From Gemmobacter fulvus (GTDB lineage: Bacteria > Pseudomonadota > Alphaproteobacteria > Rhodobacterales > Rhodobacteraceae), in NCBI RefSeq assembly GCF_018798885.1, contig NZ_CP076361.1, positions 1,178,001-1,242,000 of the forward strand: a stretch of DNA of 64,000 bases. The letters are read 5' to 3'. Positions 17,409 through 25,230 of this stretch are shown one piece after another. Made by a program: the position numbers and the translations under genes. The number at the start of each line of letters is the position of its first letter. The first letter of the stretch is position 1. The notes below the pieces were generated by a model that searched no databases, was not told where the DNA came from, and saw only the letters and a program-made list of their open reading frames with translations.

Positions 17409-19598
17409 TCAGAAAAAGCTCTGCGGATCAATGTCCACCGCCACCCGCAGATTGGCGGGCGGTTTCAGCTGGCCCACCCATTCGGCCAGCGCCGCCTGCA
17501 AGGGCACGCCCTTGTCGGCCTTGACCAGCAGCCGCACCCGATGCCGTCCGCGCACCCGCGCGATGGGGGCCGGGGCCGGGCCAAAGACCTGCGCGCCGAT
17601 CCGGCGCAGCGGGCCGTCGCGGCGGGCAAGCTCGCCGCCGAAATCGAACACCTTCTGCACATCCGGCCCCGACAGGATGACGCCTGCCATCCGGCCATAG
17701 GGCGGCACACCTGCCGCGCGCCGCTCTGCCGCCTCGGCCCGCCAGAACGCCTCTTCATCGCCGCCCAGAATGGCACGGATCACCGGATGCTCGGGCTGGT
17801 GACTTTGCAGCAGCGCCACGCCACGCCGCTCGCCGCTGCGCCCGGCCCGCCCGGCCACCTGCCGCATCAGTTGAAAGGTGCGCTCTGCCGCGCGCAGATC
17901 GGAGCCTTGCAGGCCCAGATCGGCGTCAATCACCCCGACCAGCGTCAGCAGCGGAAAGTTATGGCCCTTGGCCACGATCTGCGTGCCGATGATGATATCC
18001 GCCCCGCCCTGCGCGATGGTTTCGATCTGCGCCTTCAGCGCGCGCGCCGATCCGAACAGATCCGAGGACAAGACCGCCACACGGGCTTCCGGAAAGCGCG
18101 CCGTCACCTCTTCGGCCAGCCGCTCCACCCCCGGCCCGACCGGGGCCATCCGGCCTTCGACCTTGCAGTCCGGGCAGGCGGTGGGCACGGGTTTGGTGGC
18201 CCCGCATTGGTGGCAGACCAGCCGCTTCAGAAAACGATGCTCCACCATGCGCGCGTCGCAATGGTCGCAGCCCACCTGATGCCCACAGGCGCGGCAGATG
18301 GTGACCGGGGCAAACCCCCGGCGGTTGAGGAACAACAGCGCCTGCTCCCCCGCCGCCACCCGCGCCGTCACCGCCTTGGCCAAAGGCTCTGAAATCCAGC
18401 GGTCGGCGGCCAGACGTTCGGCACGCATGTCGATGGCGCGCATCTCGGGCAGTTCTGCCGCGCCATAGCGCGCGCCCAGATCCAGCCGGGTATATTTTCC
18501 CTGATCGGCATTGACCCAGGATTCCAGCGAAGGCGTGGCCGAGGCCAGCACCACCTGACAGCCACAGATCGCCGCCCGCAGCACCGCCATGTCGCGCGCA
18601 TTGTAAAGCACGCCCTCTTCCTGCTTGTAGGAGGTGTCGTGTTCCTCATCGACCACGATCAGACCCAGGTGTTGAAACGGCAGGAACAGCGCCGATCTTG
18701 CGCCGACCACCATCTGCGCGGCACCCTGCCCCACCATTTTCCACACGCGGCGGCGTTCGGTCATGGTGACGCCGCTGTGCCATTCGGCAGGGCGCGCGCC
18801 GAAGCGCGCCTCGACCCGGGTCAGGAACTCGGCCGTCAGCGCGATTTCCGGCAGCAGCACCAGCGCCTGCCGCCCATGGCGCAGACATTCGGCCACCGCC
18901 TCCAGATAGACTTCGGTCTTGCCGGAGCCGGTGACGCCTTTCAGCAGCGTGGTGCCATAGCCGCCCTGCGCCACCGCCGCCACCAGCGCATCGCCCGCCG
19001 CCACCTGATCGCCCATCAGCCGCGCCGTGCCCGCCGGGTTCAGCGATGGAAACGGCAGATCGCGCGGGGCGTCCTCTTCGGCAATCACCCCGAGCGTGAC
19101 CAGCCCCTTGACCACCGATGCCGTGCAGGACGCCGCCTCGCACAATTCGGCCAGCGTCACCGAAGCCCCGCCATAATCGCGCAGCGCCTCGATCACGCGC
19201 AGCCGCGCATCGGTCAGCTTGTTCGGCGCAGGCCCGGCAAGGCGGTAGATGCGCCGCGTGCCCGGTGCCGCCCCCAGCCCCGGCGTGCGGGTGGCAAGGC
19301 GCAGCATCGCGGACAAGGGGGTCAGCGTGTAATCGGCAGCGCGCGTCAGGAAGCTGCGCAATTCATCGCGCATCGGCGGAGCGTCCAGCACGCGGCTGAT
19401 ACTGCGCAGCTTGGCCATGTCAAAGCTGCCATCGCCTTGCCCCCAGACAACCCCCAGCACCTTGCGGGGCCCCAGCGGCACTTCGACAAAATCGCCGCTG
19501 CCACAGCCGCCCTCCGGCGCACGGTAATCCAGCACCCGCCCCAAAGGCTCGGCTGTCAGCACGCCGACCCGCTCCCCTGCGCCAAACACCCGATCCAC
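17409..19598 (-). CDS. priA: PriA, primosomal replication-restart helicase
   Basis: 3'-5' helicase that reloads the replisome at stalled forks. Of the 729 residues, the N-terminal DNA-binding part ([19 protein letters not shown]...) precedes the helicase core with Walker [10 protein letters not shown] and Walker B DEEHD. The zinc-binding cysteine clusters [14 protein letters not shown] and CHQCG...CPDC lie between the helicase lobes. GTG start. It is transcribed divergently from talC. Confidence 0.97.
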   Translation of the reverse strand: MDRVFGAGERVGVLTAEPLGRVLDYRAPEGGCGSGDFVEVPLGPRKVLGVVWGQGDGSFDMAKLRSISRVLDAPPMRDELRSFLTRAADYTLTPLSAMLRLATRTPGLGAAPGTRRIYRLAGPAPNKLTDARLRVIEALRDYGGASVTLAELCEAASCTASVVKGLVTLGVIAEEDAPRDLPFPSLNPAGTARLMGDQVAAGDALVAAVAQGGYGTTLLKGVTGSGKTEVYLEAVAECLRHGRQALVLLPEIALTAEFLTRVEARFGARPAEWHSGVTMTERRRVWKMVGQGAAQMVVGARSALFLPFQHLGLIVVDEEHDTSYKQEEGVLYNARDMAVLRAAICGCQVVLASATPSLESWVNADQGKYTRLDLGARYGAAELPEMRAIDMRAERLAADRWISEPLAKAVTARVAAGEQALLFLNRRGFAPVTICRACGHQVGCDHCDARMVEHRFLKRLVCHQCGATKPVPTACPDCKVEGRMAPVGPGVERLAEEVTARFPEARVAVLSSDLFGSARALKAQIETIAQGGADIIIGTQIVAKGHNFPLLTLVGVIDADLGLQGSDLRAAERTFQLMRQVAGRAGRSGERRGVALLQSHQPEHPVIRAILGGDEEAFWRAEAAERRAAGVPPYGRMAGVILSGPDVQKVFDFGGELARRDGPLRRIGAQVFGPAPAPIARVRGRHRVRLLVKADKGVPLQAALAEWVGQLKPPANLRVAVDIDPQSFF

Positions 19599-19611
19599 CC
19601 TGCCGCCTCTC

Positions 19612-19640
19612 TTTCACTACGCACACTCTTGGGCTAATAC
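19612..19640 (+). promoter_or_regulatory. Candidate talC promoter
   Basis: TTTCAC (19612-19617), 17 bases, TAATAC (19635-19640), about 50 bases before the talC ATG in the short divergent gap with priA. Confidence 0.45.
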
Positions 19641-19689
19641 GACCGCGAGAGCGCCTGCAACCCTGCATCGAACCCAGAGGACAGCCCAG

Positions 19690-20343
19690 ATGAAATTCTT
19701 CGTCGATACCGCCGATGTCGCGGCAATTTCCGAACTCAACGACCTTGGCATGGTCGATGGTGTCACCACCAACCCGTCGATCATCCTGAAATCCGGCCGT
19801 GACATTCTGGAAGTCACCAAAGAAATCTGCTCCATCGTGTCTGGCCCGGTGTCGGCCGAAGTGGTGGCGATGGAAGCCGATGCCATGATCGCCGAAGGCC
19901 GCAAACTGGCCGAGATCGCGCCGAACATCACCGTGAAAGTGCCGCTGACCTGGGACGGGCTGAAGGCCTGCAAGGTGCTGTCGGGCGAAGGCAAGATGGT
20001 CAATGTCACCCTGTGCTTCAGCGTCAATCAGGCACTGATCGCCGCCAAGGCCGGCGCCACCTTCATTTCGCCCTTCATCGGCCGTCTGGACGACATCAAC
20101 CTCGATGGGATGGAGCTGATTTCCGACATCCGTCAGGTCTATGACAATTACGGGTTCGAAACGCAGATCCTCGCCGCTTCGGTGCGGACCGCCAACCATG
20201 TCACGCAATGCGCCTTGGTCGGGGCCGATGTGATGACCGCACCGCCTGCGGTCATCAAGGCGCTGGCCAGCCATGTGCTGACCGACAAGGGTCTGGACCA
20301 GTTCGCCAAGGATTGGGCGAAAACCGGCCAGAAGATCCTGTAA
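19690..20343 (+). CDS. Transaldolase, short TalC/fructose-6-phosphate aldolase type
   Basis: 217 residues, the size of the MipB/TalC subfamily. The Schiff-base lysine is K83 in NITVKVPLT. The DTADVAAI start and GVTTNPSI motif are family signatures. It either links the pentose-phosphate and glycolytic pools or splits fructose 6-phosphate; sequence alone does not settle which. Single gene with a promoter-like sequence upstream and a hairpin downstream. Confidence 0.93.
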   Translation: MKFFVDTADVAAISELNDLGMVDGVTTNPSIILKSGRDILEVTKEICSIVSGPVSAEVVAMEADAMIAEGRKLAEIAPNITVKVPLTWDGLKACKVLSGEGKMVNVTLCFSVNQALIAAKAGATFISPFIGRLDDINLDGMELISDIRQVYDNYGFETQILAASVRTANHVTQCALVGADVMTAPPAVIKALASHVLTDKGLDQFAKDWAKTGQKIL

Positions 20344-20355
20344 CTGAAAGACGTT

Positions 20356-20381
20356 CCGGGTGCGGCCTCAGCCGCGCCCGG
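20356..20381. terminator. Hairpin between talC and the asparaginase gene
   Basis: CCGGGTGCGGC (20356-20366) pairs with GCCGCGCCCGG (20371-20381), eleven pairs with one G-T, round a four-base loop. It covers the asparaginase stop codon on the other strand and could end talC transcription, although no T run follows. Confidence 0.5.
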
Positions 20382-21246
20382 CCCTCTGGTCCGACAGCGC
20401 CAGCCACAGGCGCACCAGCGCCACTTCGGCGGTCTCGGCACCGCCATTGCCCACGCCCGCGCGCCACAGCGCCTCGCCCGCCGCATAGGCTCCTTCGGCA
20501 AGTCCGCCCGCCTCGCATTGGCTGACCGCGCGCAGCGCGCACCCCCGCGCAACCGCCGCCGTCAGCACCGCCGCCATCGCCGGATCCCCCATCATCGTGC
20601 CCGCGCCGAACACGCGCAGCACCGCGCCGTCCAGTTCAGCCAGCATCGCGGCCAGCGCCGACGCTGGCAGGCCCGGCGTCAGCGTGAGGATCGCCAGCCG
20701 CAGATCGGCAAAATGGCGCGGGCGGAACGGGCCCGGATCGGACTGTTGCGGCACCACCCGAAACGCATCGGCCTCCGAGGCATGATGTTTCACCAGCCCC
20801 GATGCAGGCATCAGCCGCCCGGCAAAGGCCAGCCAGACCCCAGCCTGCCCCCCTTGCACCGCCTGCAAGGCCAGCGCCAGATTGGCTTCGGCATCGCCGC
20901 CCATGCCCAGCGGCGTCATCGACCCGCACAGGACCACCGGCATGGCAATGCCCGCCAGAGCCGCCGACAGCGCCGCGCCGGTGAAGGCCATCGTATCGGT
21001 GCCATGCGTCACAAGCACGCCATCGCCCTGCCAGTCTGCCACAGCATCGGTGATCCGGTTCCAGTCGGCAGGGCCGATGTCGGCGCTGTCCACCAGCGGA
21101 TCAAAGGCCAATACCTCGACCGTCAGCGCCTCGGGTGCCAGCGCCTGCAACGCCGCCTCGACCAACCCCGCTGCCGGGCGCAGCCCCTCCGGGCCGGGCG
21201 CCATGCCGATTGTTCCCCCGGTATGCACCACCAGAATCCGTGCCAT
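20368..21246 (-). CDS. L-asparaginase
   Basis: Hydrolyses asparagine to aspartate and ammonia. The 292-residue protein has both active-site motifs of the bacterial class: the first threonine in VVHTGGTIGM (residues 6-15) and the second in VTHGTDTMAFT. No signal peptide, so cytoplasmic. The length is on the short side because the C-terminal domain is compact. Convergent with talC, divergent from the DUF484 gene. Confidence 0.92.
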   Translation of the reverse strand: MARILVVHTGGTIGMAPGPEGLRPAAGLVEAALQALAPEALTVEVLAFDPLVDSADIGPADWNRITDAVADWQGDGVLVTHGTDTMAFTGAALSAALAGIAMPVVLCGSMTPLGMGGDAEANLALALQAVQGGQAGVWLAFAGRLMPASGLVKHHASEADAFRVVPQQSDPGPFRPRHFADLRLAILTLTPGLPASALAAMLAELDGAVLRVFGAGTMMGDPAMAAVLTAAVARGCALRAVSQCEAGGLAEGAYAAGEALWRAGVGNGGAETAEVALVRLWLALSDQRAGRG

Positions 21247-21393
21247 CTGCCCCTCCCCTGCGCCCGATTGACGGGGCCGGGATTTAGCAGCAAATCAGCG
21301 CCACGCAAACCCGCCAGACCCGTTACAGAATTTTGGGGCAATCCCCCGCAAAGCCTGCTAGGCTTGTGGGCAAAAGAAAGAGGCAGAGACGGC

Positions 21394-22086
21394 ATGATCG
21401 AACCCGACCTGCGCGACCGCATCCTGGCGGAGCCGGAAGTCATCCTTGAGGACCGCGACCTGATGCGCGCCCTGATCGCCGCGAATGAACGCGCGATGGG
21501 CAGCAATATCGTCGACCTGCGCGGCATTGCGATGGAGCGGCTGGAAAACCGGCTGGACCGGCTGGAGGACACCCACCGCACGGTGATCGCCGCCGCCTAT
21601 GAAAACCTTGCAGGCACCAATCAGGTGCATCGCGCCATTCTGCAAATGCTCGACCCGCTGAGCTTTGAGGAATTCCTCAAAAGCCTTGCCGGGGATGTCG
21701 CGCAGACGCTGCGGGTGGATTGCATCCGCCTTGTGCTGGAATCGGTGCAAGAAGCCGATGACCCGGCGCTGCGCCGCCTGGGCGAGGTGCTGTTCGTGGC
21801 CGAGCCGGGCTTTATCGCGGAATATCTGAGCGCGGGGCGCAATGTCAGCCTGCGCCCGGTGACGCTGCGCCAGACGGTGCCGACCTCGGATCTGATCTAT
21901 GGTGACCGCGCGGGCTGGATCCGGTCCGAAGCGCTGATGCGGCTGGATTTCGGCAAGGGCCGCCTGCCGGGGCTACTGGTGATGGGATCGGAAGACCCGC
22001 ATCACTTCAAGCCGATCCATGGCACCGATCTGCTGGCGTTTTTCGCCGGCGTGTTCGAGCGGACGATGCGCCGCTGGCTGTCTTGA
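21394..22086 (+). CDS. DUF484 family protein, xerC neighbour
   Basis: 230 residues from the ATG at 21394 (MIEPDLRDRILAEPEVILED), after AAGAGGCAGAG. An N-terminal helical segment (about 1-80) precedes a GAF-like domain. DUF484 genes lie directly before xerC in many Proteobacteria; their function is not established. The stop overlaps the xerC start by three bases, so the proteins are made together. Confidence 0.92.
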   Translation: MIEPDLRDRILAEPEVILEDRDLMRALIAANERAMGSNIVDLRGIAMERLENRLDRLEDTHRTVIAAAYENLAGTNQVHRAILQMLDPLSFEEFLKSLAGDVAQTLRVDCIRLVLESVQEADDPALRRLGEVLFVAEPGFIAEYLSAGRNVSLRPVTLRQTVPTSDLIYGDRAGWIRSEALMRLDFGKGRLPGLLVMGSEDPHHFKPIHGTDLLAFFAGVFERTMRRWLS

Positions 22087-23030
22087 GCGCCGCCAATACA
22101 TTGGCAATCTCGCCTGCGGCCCGTGACGCGCTGCAAGGCTGGCTGACCCATATCCGCGCACTGGATGGCCGCGCCGCCCAGACGGTCACGGCCTATGCGG
22201 GCGATGTGTCGGGCTATCTGGCCTTTCTGGCGCAGCACCGCGGTGGCACCGAAGGGCTTGCGGCGCTGACCAGCGTGCCATTGTCAGATCTGCGGGCCTG
22301 GATGGCCCATGAACGCGGGCGGGGCGTATCGGCCCGGTCGCTTGCGCGCGCGCTGTCGGCGGTGAAGGGCTTCACTGCCTGGCTTGCGGATCGGCAGGGT
22401 GCGGATGCCACGGCCGTCCTGTCAGCCCGCGCGCCGAAATTTCAACGCAAACTGCCCCGCCCGCTGAGTGTGGATGCCGCAAGCGACGTGCTGGACACGG
22501 TGGGCGATGACGCGCGCGAACCCTGGGTGGCCGCGCGTGACATGGCAGTGGTCACGCTGCTTTATGGCTGCGGCTTGCGGATTTCCGAGGCGCTGGGGCT
22601 GACCGGGGCCGATCACCCGCTGCCCGAGGTGCTGCGCATTCTGGGCAAGGGCGGCAAGGAACGGCTGGTGCCGGTACTGCCCGCCGCCCGGCAGGCGGTC
22701 AGCCGCTATGCCGCACTCTGCCCGTTTGACCTGACGGCGGAGGCGACGCTGTTTCGCGGCACGCGCGGCGGCCCGTTGAACCCGCGCCTGATTGCCGCCG
22801 CGATGGAACGCACGCGCAACCGGCTGGGCCTGCCCTCCACCGCCACGCCCCATGCGCTGCGCCACAGCTTTGCCACTCATCTGCTCAGCGCCGGGGGCGA
22901 TCTGCGCGCGATCCAGGAATTGCTGGGCCATGCCTCGCTGTCGACCACGCAGGCCTATACGGCTGTCGACGCGGCCCGGCTGATGGAGGTCTATGAAAAG
23001 GCGCATCCGCGCGCCGGAACACGCGCCTGA
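22083..23030 (+). CDS. xerC: XerC-type tyrosine recombinase
   Basis: Resolves chromosome dimers at dif with XerD. The 315 residues have an N-terminal core-binding domain and a catalytic domain. The catalytic domain holds the first arginine in YGCGLRISEAL, the HALRHSFATHLL box, the GHASLSTTQAYTAV box and the terminal tyrosine. The probable start is a TTG at 22083 sharing bases with the upstream stop. The link with DUF484 favours XerC over a phage integrase. Confidence 0.94.
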   Translation: MSAANTLAISPAARDALQGWLTHIRALDGRAAQTVTAYAGDVSGYLAFLAQHRGGTEGLAALTSVPLSDLRAWMAHERGRGVSARSLARALSAVKGFTAWLADRQGADATAVLSARAPKFQRKLPRPLSVDAASDVLDTVGDDAREPWVAARDMAVVTLLYGCGLRISEALGLTGADHPLPEVLRILGKGGKERLVPVLPAARQAVSRYAALCPFDLTAEATLFRGTRGGPLNPRLIAAAMERTRNRLGLPSTATPHALRHSFATHLLSAGGDLRAIQELLGHASLSTTQAYTAVDAARLMEVYEKAHPRAGTRA

Positions 23031-23051
23031 ACGGTTGCTTTTTGAGTCGGG

Positions 23052-23774
23052 ATGAAGGATCACAATTCAATGTCATTGCGTCTCAAAGCCCTGTCCGTCC
23101 ATTTGTTCACCGCCACCGGCGCCGTTCTGGCCATGCTCGCCATGCTCGCCGCTGTCGATGGCAAATGGGATATGATGTTCCTGTGGCTGGTGGTGGCCCT
23201 GGTGGTTGACGGGCTGGATGGCCCGCTGGCTCGCCGCTATGACGTCAAGGCGAACTGGCCCACCTATGACGGCGTGCTGCTGGATCTGATCATCGACTAT
23301 CTGACCTATGTGTTCATCCCGGCCTTTGCGCTGTTTCAATCAGGCTTGCTGCCCGGCTGGACCGGCTGGGCCGCGATCATCGTGATCACCTATGGGTCTG
23401 CCGTATATTTCGTCGATACCCGCATGAAAACCAAAGACAATTCCTTTGCGGGCTTCCCGGCCTGCTGGAACATGTTCGTGCTGGTGATGTTTGCGCTGCG
23501 CCCGGACGAGACGATCATTCTGGCCTTTGTCGCGCTGCTGACGGTGACGATGTTCACCAATTTCAAGTTCATCCATCCGGTGCGCACCGAACGCTGGCGC
23601 GAGATCAGCCTGCCGGTCGCTCTGGCCTGGACGTTCTTTGCCGGCTGGGCCGCATGGGTGGATTTTCATCCGGCAAGCTGGGCGCATTGGGGGCTGGTGC
23701 TGACCTCGCTCTACCTGACCTTCGCAGGGATCGTGCAGGAGATGCTGCCGCAGCGGCCCAAACGGATTTCCTGA
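23052..23774 (+). CDS. pcs: Phosphatidylcholine synthase (Pcs)
   Basis: Condenses CDP-diacylglycerol with choline to make phosphatidylcholine in one step. The 240-residue membrane protein carries DGLDGPLARRY...YDGVLLDLIIDY. This fits the Pcs-specific form DG(x)2AR(x)12G(x)3D(x)3D of the CDP-alcohol phosphotransferase motif. About eight hydrophobic helices. ATG at 23052; a second ATG at 23070 has AAGGA upstream and is an alternative. It needs choline from outside, since no choline synthesis gene is seen nearby. Confidence 0.94.
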   Translation: MKDHNSMSLRLKALSVHLFTATGAVLAMLAMLAAVDGKWDMMFLWLVVALVVDGLDGPLARRYDVKANWPTYDGVLLDLIIDYLTYVFIPAFALFQSGLLPGWTGWAAIIVITYGSAVYFVDTRMKTKDNSFAGFPACWNMFVLVMFALRPDETIILAFVALLTVTMFTNFKFIHPVRTERWREISLPVALAWTFFAGWAAWVDFHPASWAHWGLVLTSLYLTFAGIVQEMLPQRPKRIS

Positions 23775-23789
23775 ACCTAGGCGTGCCGC

Positions 23790-24626
23790 TCACAGCCGGG
23801 TGGTGATGACCCCCGCCACGATCATCACTGCCGCCAGCGCCTTGTCGCGCGTCATCCGCTCGCCGAACCACAGCCATCCGATCAGCACCGCAAACAGGAT
23901 CGAGGTTTCGCGCAGCGCCGCCACCACGGCAATCGGCGCGATGGTCATCGCCCAGATCGAAATCGCATAAGCGCCATAGGAGGCCAGCGAGGCAAAACTG
24001 CCCATCGCCCAGGCCTTCGGGCTGGAGGGATAGACGCTGCGCCCGCGCAGCGCCGTCATGCCAAGCGTGAAGATCAGCCCATCCACCACAAAGACCCAGG
24101 CGACATAGGCCACCGCATCGCCCGACACCCGCGCGCCCAGCCCGTCGATCAGGGTATAGGCGGCGGTCGCCACCGCCGATCCCAGCGCGAAAGGCAGCAG
24201 CTTGCGGCTTTCCCCATCGGTGAACACGCCCCGCGCCATCAGGGCGATACCCGCCGCCAGCAGCCCGATCCCGGCATATTGCATGGTGGTGATGGCATCG
24301 CTCAGCAGGGCGGCCCCGACCAGCGCCACGATCATCGGCGCCGCCCCCCGCGCAATGGGATAGACCCGGCTCAGATCACCGCGATCATAGGCAAAGGTCA
24401 GGAAGGTCTTGTAAAAGAAATGCGTGCAGCCCGCCGCGATGACCCAGGGCCAGACTTCGGCTGCGGGCAGTGGGCGGCTGGCGGCAATGGCAAGGCCGAT
24501 CGGGATTTCGGCCACCGACAGGATCACCATCGCCCCGATCTTGGAGGTGCCCAGCTTGATCAGCGCATTCCACAGCGCATGAAGAAAGGCCGCGCCCAGA
24601 ACCGCCAACAGAACCCAGAAACTCAC
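23790..24626 (-). CDS. EamA/DMT-superfamily membrane transporter
   Basis: 278 residues with ten predicted membrane helices in two EamA repeats; the second ends in LIGWLWFGERMTRDKALAAVMIVAGV, typical of the drug/metabolite transporter family. GTG start. Substrate unknown. Convergent with pcs, with only 15 bases between the stops. Confidence 0.88.
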   Translation of the reverse strand: MSFWVLLAVLGAAFLHALWNALIKLGTSKIGAMVILSVAEIPIGLAIAASRPLPAAEVWPWVIAAGCTHFFYKTFLTFAYDRGDLSRVYPIARGAAPMIVALVGAALLSDAITTMQYAGIGLLAAGIALMARGVFTDGESRKLLPFALGSAVATAAYTLIDGLGARVSGDAVAYVAWVFVVDGLIFTLGMTALRGRSVYPSSPKAWAMGSFASLASYGAYAISIWAMTIAPIAVVAALRETSILFAVLIGWLWFGERMTRDKALAAVMIVAGVITTRL

Positions 24627-24726
24627 GCTTGCGCCCTCCGCCTGATCGGTCTTGCCTAGGCGGTGACGCAGGCGGCTGCAATGCGGTTTGCGACAGATCT
24701 GTCCCGAACAGACCGGCCGCGGCGGA

Positions 24727-25173
24727 TCAGATCAACAGCCCCGCCGCCCCTTCGTGGCGCAGCAGCGCCACTTTGGTTTCCACCCCGCCCGGCGCGGAAA
24801 ATCCGCCCAGACCAGCGCGGCCCAGCACCCGATGACAGGGGATCAGGATCGGCAGCGGATTGGCACCGCAGGCCTGCCCCACCGCCTGCGCGGGACTCCC
24901 TACGATCCTGGCAAGGTCACCATAGCTGCGGGTTTCGCCCAGCGGAATCGCGGCCATGGCACGGCGCACCGGCGCATGGATGCCCTGCCCCCAGTCCAGC
25001 GGCAGATCAAATTCGGTCAGACACTTGTCGAAATAGGCGGCGATCTGGCGCAGCGCCTCGGTGAGCAGCGGTGTGGCGGCCCCCTGCCCCGGATGCCAGT
25101 CCAGATGGGTCAGAACGCCATCGCATTCGCGCAGCGACACCGGGCCGAACGGGGTGATCAGGGTCGCGCTCAC
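24727..25173 (-). CDS. ogt: Methylated-DNA-protein cysteine methyltransferase (Ogt type)
   Basis: Suicide repair of O6-alkylguanine. The acceptor cysteine is in ILIPCHRVLG and is preceded by the helix-turn-helix region (GETRSYGDLARIVGSPAQAVGQACGANP). I use the GTG at 25173, which has GGAG seven bases upstream and gives 148 residues; a TTG 36 bases earlier is less likely. It lies 57 bases after ileS on the same strand. Confidence 0.93.
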   Translation of the reverse strand: MSATLITPFGPVSLRECDGVLTHLDWHPGQGAATPLLTEALRQIAAYFDKCLTEFDLPLDWGQGIHAPVRRAMAAIPLGETRSYGDLARIVGSPAQAVGQACGANPLPILIPCHRVLGRAGLGGFSAPGGVETKVALLRHEGAAGLLI

Positions 25174-25230
25174 ATCCGCACTCCGGCCCAGAGGGGACCG
25201 GGCGGACAATCCCGCCCGGCCATTTCAGCC

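Noticed and set aside
15265-17700. An 811-codon frame antisense to msrA, the MFS gene and part of priA
   Set aside because: It crosses three supported genes and their intergenic signals and has a shadow-type composition.
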